Assembly (NCBI RefSeq): GCF_000422425.1
Contig: NZ_AULT01000007.1
Location: 62,001-126,000, forward strand
Source of the DNA: Oceanospirillum beijerinckii DSM 7166
GTDB lineage: Bacteria; Pseudomonadota; Gammaproteobacteria; Pseudomonadales; Halomonadaceae
Length of the DNA stretch: 64,000 nt
Direction: 5' to 3'
The notes beneath the pieces were generated by a model. It was not told the DNA's origin, did no database searches, and was given only the letters and a program-made list of their open reading frames with translations. The translations under genes and the position numbers were made by a program. Below, piece by piece: positions 53,421-63,996 of the stretch. Within the stretch, counting starts at the first letter, position 1; each line of letters begins with the position of its first letter.

Positions 53421-54275
53421 TCAGCCTTTCAGGAATTCCGCATGGAAATCCAGATGCTGTTCAATAAAGCTGGCGATAAAGTAGTAGCTGTGGTCATAGC
53501 CTTTATGACGGTGCAGCTCCAGCGGATAATCCGCCTGTTCCGCCGCTGCGACCAGGTTTTCCGGCTTCAGCTCAGACTGCAGGAAGCTATCATCTTCACC
53601 TTGATCCACACGGATGGGCAGTTTATTCACAGACTCTTGGTTAGCGGTCGCTTTTAACAGCTCACAGCTATCATATTGACGCCAGCTTTCAAGATCTTCG
53701 CCCAAATAAGCGGTAAACGCTTTCTGGCCCCAAGGGCAGTTGATCGGATTAGTAATCGGACTAAACGCAGAAACAGAACGGTAACGCTCAGCGTTTTTCA
53801 GCGCGATCGTTAATGCACCGTGACCACCCATAGAGTGACCGGCAATTGCACGCTGATCAGACACAGGGAAAGTGGCTTCGATCAGTTCCGGCAGCTCATG
53901 CACGATATAGTCATACATCTGATAATGAGCTTTCCAAGGCTCCTGAGTGGCATTCAGGTAGAAACCCGCACCCTGGCCCAGATCGTAACCTTCATCATTA
54001 CCGACACCTTCACCGCGCGGGCTGGTATCCGGTGCCACAATCGCAATACCCAGTTCAGCGGCACGGCGCTGCGCACCCGCTTTTTGCATAAAGTTCTCAT
54101 CGGTACAGGTTAAACCAGATAACCAGTACAGTACAGGCACCTTCTGCCCCTGAGATGCTTGCGGTGGCAGATAGATGGCAAAACGCATGGCGCAGTTCAA
54201 CACCTTGGAATCATGGGTGTACTGCTTATGCCAACCACCAAAGCTTTTATTACAGCTGATATTTTCCAGATTCAT
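53421..54275 (-). CDS. frmB: S-formylglutathione hydrolase
   Basis: 284 aa alpha/beta hydrolase of the esterase D family. Nucleophile Ser in GHSMGGHGA, a conserved [12 protein letters not shown], and Asp and His in DQGEDDSFL and KGYDHSYYF. It splits S-formylglutathione to formate and glutathione, the second step of formaldehyde detoxification. It follows frmA by 157 bases. Also called fghA. Confidence 0.95.
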   Translation of the reverse strand: MNLENISCNKSFGGWHKQYTHDSKVLNCAMRFAIYLPPQASQGQKVPVLYWLSGLTCTDENFMQKAGAQRRAAELGIAIVAPDTSPRGEGVGNDEGYDLGQGAGFYLNATQEPWKAHYQMYDYIVHELPELIEATFPVSDQRAIAGHSMGGHGALTIALKNAERYRSVSAFSPITNPINCPWGQKAFTAYLGEDLESWRQYDSCELLKATANQESVNKLPIRVDQGEDDSFLQSELKPENLVAAAEQADYPLELHRHKGYDHSYYFIASFIEQHLDFHAEFLKG

Positions 54276-54432
54276 AACGACTCCTGGCAGCCCTGCCTGA
54301 GTAAGCAGGACTACAGGTTAAAAGCGAACAAAGATAAAGGCTCTGTGATTACGCTCTTTCCGATTAAGGCTCCCGAGATTTAAATTCTAAGCAGATTAAA
54401 ACTCAAAAAGCCTTAAGCTCAAAAAAGAAGGA

Positions 54433-55684
<1,252 letters not shown>

Positions 55685-55855
55685 TCTTCTGATTTTCTCT
55701 TTAGATCAGCGATGTCTTGTTTTATCTATCGCCGTATAATCAACTAGTGTAGTTATTTCTTCAGAAATGATAATAGCTTGATTTTACAAATTACTTTTAC
55801 ATATATGTAATAATAAAACCCTAAAAAGGTACTGTTAAAGAGAGATGAGTCCATC

Positions 55856-56722
55856 ATGGCCCAATGGGAAGGTGTGAATGAGTTTGTTGCCGTGGTTGAA
55901 AGCGGCAGTTTTACCCAAGCCTCAAAACGCGTAGGTATCTCTACTGCCCAAGTCAGCCGTTTGATCAGCCAACTGGAAAAACGCCTGGCAACTAAGCTGC
56001 TTTATCGCACCACGCGTAAGGTTTCGGTGACTGAGGCCGGTCAGGTTTATTATCAGCATTGTCGTCAGGTGTTGGACGGCCTGGAAGAAGCGGAGCGTAC
56101 CCTCACTCAACTGCACGGGACACCCAGAGGAAAGCTACGTATCACAGCTCCTATTACCTATGGTGAAAGTGTGGTTGCTCCGTTACTCAACGACTTTGTG
56201 CTGCAGTACCCTGAACTGGAAGTACAGCTGCAATTAAGCAACCAGAAACTGGACCTGGTTGAGGAAAGCTTTGATCTGGCCATTCGCCTGGGCAAGCTGG
56301 ACAACTCCAGCATGATGGCAAAACGCTTGGCGAGCCGGAAACTGTTTCTATGTGCCTCACCTGGTTATATCCAAACCTACGGTATGCCTCATACATTATC
56401 CGAACTCAATAGACATAATTGCTTACTGGGTACACTGGATTTCTGGCGTTTTAAACAAGATGGCAAAGAGCGCAGCCTTCGGGTCAGTGGTAGTCTAAGA
56501 TATAACAGTGGTAATGCGTTACTGGATGCCGTCTTAAAGGGGTTAGGTTTGGTACAGCTACCCGATTTTTATGTACAGAGCCATCTGGAAAGCGGGGAAC
56601 TGCTTGAGCTATTGCCCGAGTTTCAACCGGATGATGAGGGTATATGGGCGCTATATCCCCATAATCGTCATCTTTCTCCTAAGGTACGCATGCTGGTGGG
56701 CTTCCTGCAAACACAGCTTTAA
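55856..56722 (+). CDS. LysR family regulator, probable regulator of frmAB (GfnR-like)
   Basis: 288 aa. HTH at residues 5–60 (VNEFVAVVESGSFTQASKRVGISTAQVSRLISQLEKRL) and a CrgA-type effector domain (GKLRITAPITYGESVVAPLLNDF, ESFDLAIRLGKLDNSSM). It diverges from frmA, as GfnR (PA3630) does in P. aeruginosa, where it activates glutathione-dependent formaldehyde detoxification. Orthology rests on position and family only. Confidence 0.85.
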   Translation: MAQWEGVNEFVAVVESGSFTQASKRVGISTAQVSRLISQLEKRLATKLLYRTTRKVSVTEAGQVYYQHCRQVLDGLEEAERTLTQLHGTPRGKLRITAPITYGESVVAPLLNDFVLQYPELEVQLQLSNQKLDLVEESFDLAIRLGKLDNSSMMAKRLASRKLFLCASPGYIQTYGMPHTLSELNRHNCLLGTLDFWRFKQDGKERSLRVSGSLRYNSGNALLDAVLKGLGLVQLPDFYVQSHLESGELLELLPEFQPDDEGIWALYPHNRHLSPKVRMLVGFLQTQL

Positions 56723-56815
56723 TAACAAAGAATATCGCGACAAAATATATCACAAAGCCATAAATGGACTCTGGCGACCAATTTCACCGACACCATCGAC
56801 TCGGGGTATCCAGAT

Positions 56816-57745
56816 ATGAGATCTATTTTTATGCCTAAACAGCGTAACATCTCTTTTCTTCCGTCCAGGCTGCCAAAATCTTTATTAATCGCCCGGATAA
56901 TGCCTCACATCTTGCCCTCTTCTTCACAAGCAAGTCGATACCTGAGTTCTTTGATGCTTTTCTCGCTTTTGTTTCTTTCTTTACCCGGATTTACACATAG
57001 CGGCCTCCATGATCCCAAACAGTTAGATCCCAAACAGCTATGCCCCAGAGCTCTTACTATGGCCCACTCAGGGGACTATGCTCCTTATCAGCATACGGAT
57101 AATGAAGGTCATTTGATCGGCTTGGACGTTGAGCTGGCACTACTGATCACCGCTCGTATGGGTTGCGATCTAAAAGTGATCATGCTGCCACCTAAACGTG
57201 CGCAGAAAATGCTATCAGAGGGTAAAATTGACCTCATGGCAGCAGCCTCTATCACCCCGGAGCGCCAACAGTACGCCCACTTTTCGCCCCCTTATCGTGG
57301 TGAAACCAGTGTGATGTTTATCCGCCGGGCCGATGTTACCGAGCTTGCTCACCTGTCTTTAACCGATATGCTGCAACGCGGACTTAGATTTACCACTGGG
57401 CTGGGAGGCTGGTACGGCCAGGAATGGCAAGATGCCAAACATCTATTGAAAGAACAGCAACTGGCATTAACAAACAGCACCCACGGACAGATCAGAATGT
57501 TACTGATGGAGCGGGCGGATATCGCAATTGTCGATCGCTATGTCGGTTTCTATCATGCCCGTAATCTGGGTTATTCCGGCCATATCAGTGAGCACCCTCA
57601 GGTGCTAAGCGATGATCCTGCGCACTTTATGATCAGCAAAGCTTCCATGACTCAAGGGCAGGTTGAGGCATTTAATCTGGCCGTTCAGTGGTTAGTAGAA
57701 ACAGAAGTGTATAAAGAAACACTGAAGAAATATCTGTCCCAGTAG
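56816..57745 (+). CDS. Transporter substrate-binding protein, family 3 type
   Basis: 309 aa from the ATG at 56816. The hydrophobic signal segment is late (LSSLMLFSLLFLSLPGFTHS, residues about 43–62), giving a long basic N-terminal region, so an inner start such as Met29 or Met47 is possible. The mature protein has GDYAPYQHTDNEGHLIGLDVELALLI and EGKIDLMAAASITPERQQYAHFSPPY, typical of amino-acid-binding proteins. No permease is adjacent. Convergent with the LysE gene. Confidence 0.82.
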   Translation: MRSIFMPKQRNISFLPSRLPKSLLIARIMPHILPSSSQASRYLSSLMLFSLLFLSLPGFTHSGLHDPKQLDPKQLCPRALTMAHSGDYAPYQHTDNEGHLIGLDVELALLITARMGCDLKVIMLPPKRAQKMLSEGKIDLMAAASITPERQQYAHFSPPYRGETSVMFIRRADVTELAHLSLTDMLQRGLRFTTGLGGWYGQEWQDAKHLLKEQQLALTNSTHGQIRMLLMERADIAIVDRYVGFYHARNLGYSGHISEHPQVLSDDPAHFMISKASMTQGQVEAFNLAVQWLVETEVYKETLKKYLSQ

Positions 57746-57800
57746 CTTTTAACTGAACCCCAATAGTTTTATCCGAAATCGAGTTTTCTCTCGTACAGAA

Positions 57801-57823
57801 TCACACAGGCCGAGTCTGTGTGA
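57801..57823. repeat. Hairpin between binding-protein and LysE genes
   Basis: Perfect TCACACAG / CTGTGTGA stem with a 7-base loop between convergent genes. No T-run follows. Confidence 0.5.
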
Positions 57824-57826
57824 GAA

Positions 57827-57866
57827 CCTCTGTTTAAAAGCCTCTGTGTAATAGCCTCTGCAACGA
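57827..57866. repeat. 14-bp tandem repeat
   Basis: CCTCTG occurs at 57827, 57841 and 57855. The first two full units (CCTCTGTTTAAAAG and CCTCTGTGTAATAG) differ at two bases; the third copy is partial. Confidence 0.7.
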
Positions 57867-57890
57867 TATCCTATCACCTATTATTGCGAG

Positions 57891-58502
57891 CTATTGCGAA
57901 AAAGGCAGCACTACACCTAATGCCATAAACAATACACCACAGCAGCGATTAAAACCTTTCCCCTTCCGTATTAACCAGGGCCGGGCTTTAACGGCCAAAG
58001 CAGCCAACAGGTACTCCACTGCAAATTCGGTCACGGCAAAAGTCAATGCCATCAACATAAACTGAGGTATCAAAGGGCGCTCGGTGTCGATAAACATTGC
58101 CAGAAAAACGCCCAGAAAAAGAATCACTTTCGGGTTTGACAGTGCCACTAACATCCCCTGTCGAAACAAACGATAAGCACTTAAATTACCACTCTGCTCC
58201 ACCATATCCAGCTTCAGTGCTGGTGCCTGCCAGAGCTGAACACCCAACCAAATTAAATAGAATGCGCCTATGACTTTTAGCAGTGTTAACGCGGTAGGAG
58301 AGGCCTGCAACATCACGCCTAAACCTGCCACCGTAACGGCAAACAACATCATAAATCCCAGTACACCGCCGGAAATCGTGAACAGTGCCAGCCTTTTACC
58401 ATGCATCGCACCGTGAGTCAGTGCTAACAAGCCATTTGGGCCCGGTGTAACCGATAACCCCAATGCAGCCGCCGCAAAAGTTAGCCATATAAACGGGTCC
58501 AT
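57891..58502 (-). CDS. LysE family exporter
   Basis: ATG at 58502 with AGGAG 5 bases upstream, 203 aa. Six hydrophobic segments and the family opening FIWLTFAAAALGLSVTPGPNGLLALTHG. These inner-membrane carriers export amino acids or homoserine-lactone-like compounds. An AraC-type regulator remnant lies divergently upstream, suggesting lost regulation. Confidence 0.87.
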   Translation of the reverse strand: MDPFIWLTFAAAALGLSVTPGPNGLLALTHGAMHGKRLALFTISGGVLGFMMLFAVTVAGLGVMLQASPTALTLLKVIGAFYLIWLGVQLWQAPALKLDMVEQSGNLSAYRLFRQGMLVALSNPKVILFLGVFLAMFIDTERPLIPQFMLMALTFAVTEFAVEYLLAALAVKARPWLIRKGKGFNRCCGVLFMALGVVLPFSQ

Positions 58503-58742
58503 ACCTACTCCTGATTCTTTTATCAATGGCTGCAGTGTATGTTGAATTCTGGTTGACCTATAAGCAATATATAGACACTTATTACGATAATTTAGACAAA
58601 ATAATGACCTCATCTCTGCAGAACCCTGTTTCTTTTCTTCTCTTCTCTTGCCTTTACCGGAGTTTACCTTGCTGCCCTTTGCAGGCTTTCTGGATAAGCT
58701 CAGGTTTTCAGTCGATGATGCAGATTACAGCCAATAGAGATA

Positions 58743-58964
58743 TTGTCGCTGGCAGCTGACATGCCTTGCCCCCCTTTCAGATGGAATGCAGAAAGAGAAA
58801 CACACATTAGTACATTCCAGATGTGGAGTTCAGGTGGCCGTCAATCACACCACAATCTGGCAACACTCTCCGCAGAGATCGGTTTAAAAGATGCCAGTTA
58901 TCTCAGTAAATTGATTAAAAAGCGTTTTGGCTACAGCCCTTATGAAATCAGACGGTTAAGCTAA
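58743..58964 (+). pseudogene. AraC family regulator remnant
   Basis: The last ~35 residues (LATLSAEIGLKDASYLSKLIKKRFGYSPYEIRR) match the second helix-turn-helix of AraC regulators, and the stop follows at the usual point. The upstream sequence in this frame (MSLAADMPCPPF...) has no AraC domain. Further upstream in another frame, 58604–58740 gives a short, partly hydrophobic peptide that might be the broken N-terminal part. It lies divergent to the LysE exporter, the usual place of its regulator. Confidence 0.55.
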
Positions 58965-59010
58965 TCCCAGTTATTTGGCACCATCATTAAAGCGCCTCCA
59001 TTGATAACCA

Positions 59011-60648
59011 CTAATCATCGATATTAATGGGGCGTTCTGTAAGTGTTCTGGGACGAATACTTTCACTCTCCGCATCCACCACTTGATTACGCCCCCGCTG
59101 TTTTGCCAAGGCTAAAGCCTGATCGACCATATCCAGCATCTGTTCATGATGCATACTGTTCTCAGGGATTAATGAGCATACACCAACACTCACCGTCACT
59201 ACTTCGGCTATAGTAGAGCGGCGATGAGGTAACGCAATTGACTCCACTAATTGCCGACACTGTTCGCCTACAACCCTAGCACCCGAGCTGGGCGTATTAG
59301 GCAACAGCAACACAAAACGCTGGCCGTCAAAGCGGGCAAAAAGGTCACCGGGACGGTGGATGGTCGTTTTCACCAATTCGGCAATATTACGTAAACACTC
59401 GTCTCCTCTTAAACGACCATTCACTTCATTAAAATGCTGGAAACAATCCAGGTCAAACATCACAAGAGCAATAGGCTGGCGCTCCCTACGGGTTCGTTTC
59501 CACTCCAGATCAAAGCATTCTTCAAAATAGTGGCGGTTAGAGATACCGGTCAGACCATCGGTTTGATTCAGCTGTTCCAGATGTTTATGGCTGAGCTGAA
59601 TCTCATGGTTTTTTTCCTTGATGGCAATCATCTGCTGTTGATTTCTCCGAGCCATCATGCGCAGATAAGCAGTTAGAAAACCAGTAATGATAATACCCAG
59701 CAGCATCACGATATAAGCCACAGAGCTTTTACGCTCATGGATAAAGCCTTCCGAAGGTGCCACTATCAACTGCCAATTATGGCCTCCCAGGTTATTTAAC
59801 ATAAACCGCTGAGCCATATCGTCTACCGCAGGGGATGCAGGCATTTGTGAAAAAAGCACCGAAGCATCAAAGCCATGTTGCTGCTGAGCGGTTAAATCGA
59901 ACAGGGTGACGTGTAGGCCTGCCAGATGCGAGGTAGTCAGCGCATCCCGTACCAACGTCCAAATAGTAAACTGCCCAACCAAAACCCCTCTTAAGTCATC
60001 AATCTGGTTGTGTGGTGAGTTGCGTTCTCTGAATACAGGCAGTATGGCCAGAAAATTCCGTTGTGTATTCTGTAGATCAGCCTTGCTACCTGGCTGAGCC
60101 AAAGGATCACTGATTGTCATCTCGCCCGATTGCAAGGCCTGTCGAATAGCAGCTAAAGGGACACTTTGCCCCGCCAAGTCTATGCCCAATTGATCACCCG
60201 TAGGTCGCGACAGTGCAATAGGGAAGTGCACCGCCCGGTTGCGTGCCGGTATACGGCTATTATCGGTTGTAGGCTCTAAGATCTGGTAATCACTGAAGGT
60301 CTGCCGCATCTGTTGCTCAAAAGCCGCACGTTGAGCAGACATTACTCTAGGAGCCCATTGAACACCACGCAAATGGCGATGGCGGGAGATAGTCTGCTCT
60401 GCCAGTTGATCAAATGTCACCTGAGTGACAGACGTACTGGAGGCTAAAAGCCCCTGAACAGTATATAGCCCCTCAAAATTGATGGCTAAATCATGAGCAA
60501 CCAACAAAGAAAGCTCCTTCATCTCTGACTTGATCTGCTCACGTAACGTTTCATTTTTCAGACTGGCCATCTGATAAGCTAAAACAGCTGACAGGGTAAA
60601 ACCGATAACCATGATGATATAGCTTAACCGGTTAGAGTGATCTTTCAT
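59011..60648 (-). CDS. CHASE–GGDEF sensor protein with degenerate active site
   Basis: ATG at 60648, with AGGAG 8 bases upstream, 545 aa. TM1 is at about residues 10–28, a periplasmic CHASE-type domain at about 55–230 (HRHLRGVQWAPRV, FPIALSRPTGDQLGIDL), TM2 at about 300–325, a short coiled coil, then a GGDEF domain. The signature GGDEF is replaced by DGQRF (residues 441–445), so diguanylate cyclase activity is very unlikely, but RPGD five residues upstream keeps the RxxD inhibitory site. The metal-binding aspartate region FDLDCFQHFNE is partly preserved. It may bind c-di-GMP or act as a dead partner. Transcribed alone. Confidence 0.85.
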   Translation of the reverse strand: MKDHSNRLSYIIMVIGFTLSAVLAYQMASLKNETLREQIKSEMKELSLLVAHDLAINFEGLYTVQGLLASSTSVTQVTFDQLAEQTISRHRHLRGVQWAPRVMSAQRAAFEQQMRQTFSDYQILEPTTDNSRIPARNRAVHFPIALSRPTGDQLGIDLAGQSVPLAAIRQALQSGEMTISDPLAQPGSKADLQNTQRNFLAILPVFRERNSPHNQIDDLRGVLVGQFTIWTLVRDALTTSHLAGLHVTLFDLTAQQQHGFDASVLFSQMPASPAVDDMAQRFMLNNLGGHNWQLIVAPSEGFIHERKSSVAYIVMLLGIIITGFLTAYLRMMARRNQQQMIAIKEKNHEIQLSHKHLEQLNQTDGLTGISNRHYFEECFDLEWKRTRRERQPIALVMFDLDCFQHFNEVNGRLRGDECLRNIAELVKTTIHRPGDLFARFDGQRFVLLLPNTPSSGARVVGEQCRQLVESIALPHRRSTIAEVVTVSVGVCSLIPENSMHHEQMLDMVDQALALAKQRGRNQVVDAESESIRPRTLTERPINIDD

Positions 60649-61331
60649 CCTACCCGCTCCTGATGATCTGGCTAAGTGATCGATGATGATGAGAAGCCGA
60701 CTCAATATTTGCCGCTATATTCAGTATATGCACAGAGCACCACCTTGTGCCTGAATAATACACCTCCCACTGCCATCGTAAAATTTTCTTTACACAACCC
60801 GGCTTTTATCAGGAAGTAACTGTTGCATCAAAGCCTGATAAGCCGTGATCCTTAGCGAATATTGCCTGTCATCTGGCAAGAAAACTATCCAGTTCTACAA
60901 GTTGAATATTAAGCAGACACCGATAGAACAGTTTTACTGAATTAAAAGATATTGACAGTTGATACATCTATATGAGTCTTTTTTTCAGAACAATTCACTA
61001 AAGATCATTTGGTAACATAGCCGTGTACTCTGGTAACACCAAAGTCTGATAACCGATTGGCATATGCTATGCTTACCACAAGCAATACCAGTATATGTCA
61101 TTGTTTTAATTTGATTTCTTTATTGTTGGCATACAATGTGTAATTCACCACTCCAACTGTGTGTTTAGGCCTGCTGTCCGTGTCACCCACAAAACAGCGG
61201 CTTGCCAATTAGGCTGTTACAAACCATACCTAATAAAACAGATGCACCGTTCACACAGAACAGGGGACTGTGGCCGCCACAAGCGGTCCTGCGAATAAAG
61301 GCCAAAAGCCGATAATAAAAAGGAGTACGCC
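60649..61331. other. Long intergenic region upstream of leucine-type dehydrogenase
   Basis: 683 bases between divergent genes. It holds TGGTAAC at 61010 and 61031 (21 bases apart; the second lies in the dyad TGGT-AAC-ACCA), an isolated TTGACA at 60952–60957 without a -10, and a hairpin near 61262–61291. No small gene or known riboswitch was recognised. Confidence 0.4.
61262..61291 (+). other. Leader hairpin before dehydrogenase gene
   Basis: GGAC (61265–61268) pairs with GTCC (61286–61289), enclosing GTGG/CCAC (61270–61273 / 61277–61280). It lies about 40–70 bases before the start codon. It is too short to name a riboswitch. Confidence 0.3.
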
Positions 61332-62414
61332 ATGAACGTATTTAGCCATCCCGATTTTGACGAGCACGAGAAGGTGCTGTTCGGCCACGACGCCGAATCC
61401 GGACTCTCCGCCATCATTGCGGTTCACAACACCAACCTTGGCCCAGCACTGGGCGGCTGCCGTATGTGGCCCTACGAAAATGATGACGAAGCGTTACGCG
61501 ATGTCCTGAGACTGTCCCGTGGTATGACGTACAAATCTGCCCTGGCCAACCTGCCTTTAGGTGGTGGCAAGGCAGTCATTATTGGCAACCCCCGCGAACA
61601 CAAAACACCTGAACTCCTGAGAGCAATGGGCCGCTTAATCGAGTCCGCCTGCGGTCACTACATCACCGCAGAAGACTCCGGTACCAGTGTTCCCGATCTG
61701 AAAATCATGGCAGAGGAAACCAGCTTTGTAGCGGGTATCCACGAGAAACACTGCCTGGATGGCCAAACCCGCAGTGGTGACCCTTCCCCTTCCACCGCCT
61801 ATGGCGTATTTGTTGGTCTGAAAGCGGCTGTACAGCACCGCTTAGGCCGTACCGACCTGACAGGCCTGAAAGTGGCTATTCAAGGTGTCGGTAACGTTGG
61901 TTTCCGTTTGGCCAAACATCTGAAAGATGCTGGTGCCGAGCTTTGGGTGACCGATATCTACGACGATATGGTTCAACGTTGTGTTAATGAATTAGGTGCA
62001 GCCGCCGTTACCGCCGAAGAGATCTTTGGCTTAGACGTGGACGTATTTGCCCCATGTGCTCTGGGTTCTGTATTGAACGACGACACCATTGCCCAACTGA
62101 AGGCCACTGTTGTTGCAGGTGCGGCAAACAACCAGCTGGAAAACGACGATCGCCACGGCGAACAACTGCGCCAGCGTGGAATCCTGTATGCCCCAGATTA
62201 CGCCATCAACTCCGGTGGCATTATCGATGTGTGTTACGAACGTTTAGGTAACGACGATCCGGACGCCCTGAACCGCCATATCGAAACAATTCACGATACC
62301 TTGATGGAAATCTTCACCCGTTCCGAGCAAGAGCAACAACCCACTCATGTTGTCGCGGACGCGGTGGCTAAAGAGCGGTTTACCAACCCGGAAAAGATTC
62401 ATCAAGCAGCTTAA
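61332..62414 (+). CDS. Leucine/valine-type amino acid dehydrogenase
   Basis: 360 aa Glu/Leu/Phe/Val dehydrogenase. The N-terminal catalytic domain has [43 protein letters not shown] (catalytic lysine at the GGGK region); the NAD domain has [25 protein letters not shown]. It reversibly deaminates branched-chain amino acids to 2-oxo acids with NAD+. The length (360) fits leucine dehydrogenase, not the ~420–450 aa glutamate enzyme. The start has AAGGAG 7 bases upstream. It is followed by a sodium-coupled transporter gene, 85 bases away, forming an uptake–deamination pair. Confidence 0.88.
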   Translation: MNVFSHPDFDEHEKVLFGHDAESGLSAIIAVHNTNLGPALGGCRMWPYENDDEALRDVLRLSRGMTYKSALANLPLGGGKAVIIGNPREHKTPELLRAMGRLIESACGHYITAEDSGTSVPDLKIMAEETSFVAGIHEKHCLDGQTRSGDPSPSTAYGVFVGLKAAVQHRLGRTDLTGLKVAIQGVGNVGFRLAKHLKDAGAELWVTDIYDDMVQRCVNELGAAAVTAEEIFGLDVDVFAPCALGSVLNDDTIAQLKATVVAGAANNQLENDDRHGEQLRQRGILYAPDYAINSGGIIDVCYERLGNDDPDALNRHIETIHDTLMEIFTRSEQEQQPTHVVADAVAKERFTNPEKIHQAA

Positions 62415-62499
62415 CCTTTAACCCAGTTTCATCGACTGGAGCCCGGCTATCCGCTGGGTTCCAGGTGTGAACATATGCGTCAAATTCGAGGAGAAACTC

Positions 62500-63894
62500 G
62501 TGTCAAATACAACGACAACAACGACTGCCGCCGGGCATCAGGGCCTACACTGGTCCTCTCGCTGGGCGTTTATTATGGCTGCCACCGGTTCAGCGGTTGG
62601 CCTGGGCAACATCTGGAAACTCCCTTACATCACGGGTGAAAATGGTGGTGGTGCCTTTGTACTGGTCTACCTGGCGTGTATCGCCGTGGTCGGTCTGCCG
62701 ATTCTGATTGCAGAAGTGATGCTGGGGCGTAAAGGCCGCAAGAGTCCGATCGCCAGTATGCGTGAACTGATTCGCGAACATAACGCCAACGCCGGCTGGG
62801 TCTCCATTGGTACTCTGGGTACTATCGCAGCCTTCCTGATTCTCTCCTTCTACAGCGTGATTGGCGGCTGGGCCATCAACTACGTAGGCTATACCATCAG
62901 CGGTGACTTCGTGGGTCAAACCAGCGATGCCGTAGGCGGTATCTTCGGCGCCATGCTGGGCGATCCTTCTACCCTACTTTTCTGGCACAGTGTCTTTATG
63001 GCGTGTGTACTGTTTATCGTAGCCCGCGGGGTTAAAGGCGGTCTGGAAAAAGCAGTCACCTACCTGATGCCAGCCCTGTTTGTACTGATGGTTGTCATGG
63101 TCGTTTACGCCATGACCACAAGTGGTTTTGCTCAAGGTGTAAACTTCCTGTTTAACCCTGATTTTTCCAAATTGACTGGCGAAGGTGTTCTGAAGGCACT
63201 GGGTCATGCGTTTTTCACCCTGAGTCTGGGTACTGGCGTAATGATGGCGTACGGTTCTTACCTGGATCAGAAAACCTCTATCGCTAAAACCTCGATCACT
63301 GTTGGCCTGATGGATACCGTTGTGGCACTGGTTGCCGGTATGGCGATCTTCCCAATCGTATTTGCGAACGGTATGGAGCCAAGCGCGGGCCCTGGTCTGA
63401 TCTTCGTATCTCTGCCAATGGCGTTTGGTAGCATGTCCATGGGCACCCTGATCGGTACACTGTTCTTCGTACTGCTGGTATTCGCAGCCCTGACTTCTGC
63501 CATCTCGCTGCTGGAGCCTTCTGTAGAATGGCTGGAAGAGCGCAGTGGCTTCAACCGTATGACTGCAACGCTGGTTGCGGGTGGCGCGGTTTGGTTCCTG
63601 GGTATCGCAACTGTACTGTCTCTGAACGTATGGTCTGATGTGCACCCACTGGGTATGTTCGCAGCCTTCGAAGGTAAGACTATCTTTGATCTGCTGGACT
63701 ACATCACTGCTAACATCATGCTGCCTCTGGCAGGTCTGCTGGCCGCTCTGTACGTAGGCTGGGTAATGAAGAAAGAAGACGTTGCGGCTGAGCTGAACAT
63801 GTCTAACGGCGCAATGACCCTGTTCTGGAACATCACTCGCTACGTGACTCCACTGGCAGTCATCATCGTGATGTACCAATCTATCATGGGCTAA
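62500..63894 (+). CDS. Sodium-dependent amino acid transporter (SNF family)
   Basis: The start is the GTG at 62500, chosen for GAGGAG 6 bases upstream; the upstream in-frame GTG at 62467 lacks this. 464 aa with twelve hydrophobic segments. The neurotransmitter:sodium symporter signature SAVGLGNIWKLPYITGENGGGAFVLVYLACI forms the Na+ and substrate site of LeuT-type carriers. It probably imports branched-chain or aromatic amino acids for the dehydrogenase encoded just upstream. Confidence 0.9.
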   Translation: MSNTTTTTTAAGHQGLHWSSRWAFIMAATGSAVGLGNIWKLPYITGENGGGAFVLVYLACIAVVGLPILIAEVMLGRKGRKSPIASMRELIREHNANAGWVSIGTLGTIAAFLILSFYSVIGGWAINYVGYTISGDFVGQTSDAVGGIFGAMLGDPSTLLFWHSVFMACVLFIVARGVKGGLEKAVTYLMPALFVLMVVMVVYAMTTSGFAQGVNFLFNPDFSKLTGEGVLKALGHAFFTLSLGTGVMMAYGSYLDQKTSIAKTSITVGLMDTVVALVAGMAIFPIVFANGMEPSAGPGLIFVSLPMAFGSMSMGTLIGTLFFVLLVFAALTSAISLLEPSVEWLEERSGFNRMTATLVAGGAVWFLGIATVLSLNVWSDVHPLGMFAAFEGKTIFDLLDYITANIMLPLAGLLAALYVGWVMKKEDVAAELNMSNGAMTLFWNITRYVTPLAVIIVMYQSIMG

Positions 63895-63907
63895 GGCCTT
63901 GGATAAC

Positions 63908-63941
63908 GGTGGGTTAACAGATCAATCCTGATTAACCCACC
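63908..63941 (+). terminator. Hairpin after transporter gene
   Basis: Perfect 10-bp GGTGGGTTAA / TTAACCCACC with a 14-base loop, no T-run. Confidence 0.55.
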
Positions 63942-63971
63942 ACTCTGAGTTGTAACGGTTTAGCAACTAAA

Positions 63972-63996
63972 AAGCCCCAGCCAAAAACCGGGGCTT
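63972..63996 (-). terminator. Terminator for a gene beyond the right edge
   Basis: AAGCCCC / GGGGCTT stem. On the minus strand it is followed by TTTTTAG, so it probably ends a leftward gene lying beyond 64000. Confidence 0.65.

Noticed and set aside
60952-60957. Perfect TTGACA in the dehydrogenase upstream region
   Set aside because: No -10 hexamer at 16–18 bases. Probably chance.
61308-61316. GCCGATAA immediately before the dehydrogenase start, like a sigma-28 -10
   Set aside because: It overlaps the ribosome-site region, only about 17 bases from the ATG, with no -35 match. A leucine dehydrogenase is not a flagellar gene.
62974-63879. 301-codon minus-strand frame inside the transporter gene
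   Set aside because: Fully antisense to a clear SNF transporter, with His/Gln-rich shadow composition.
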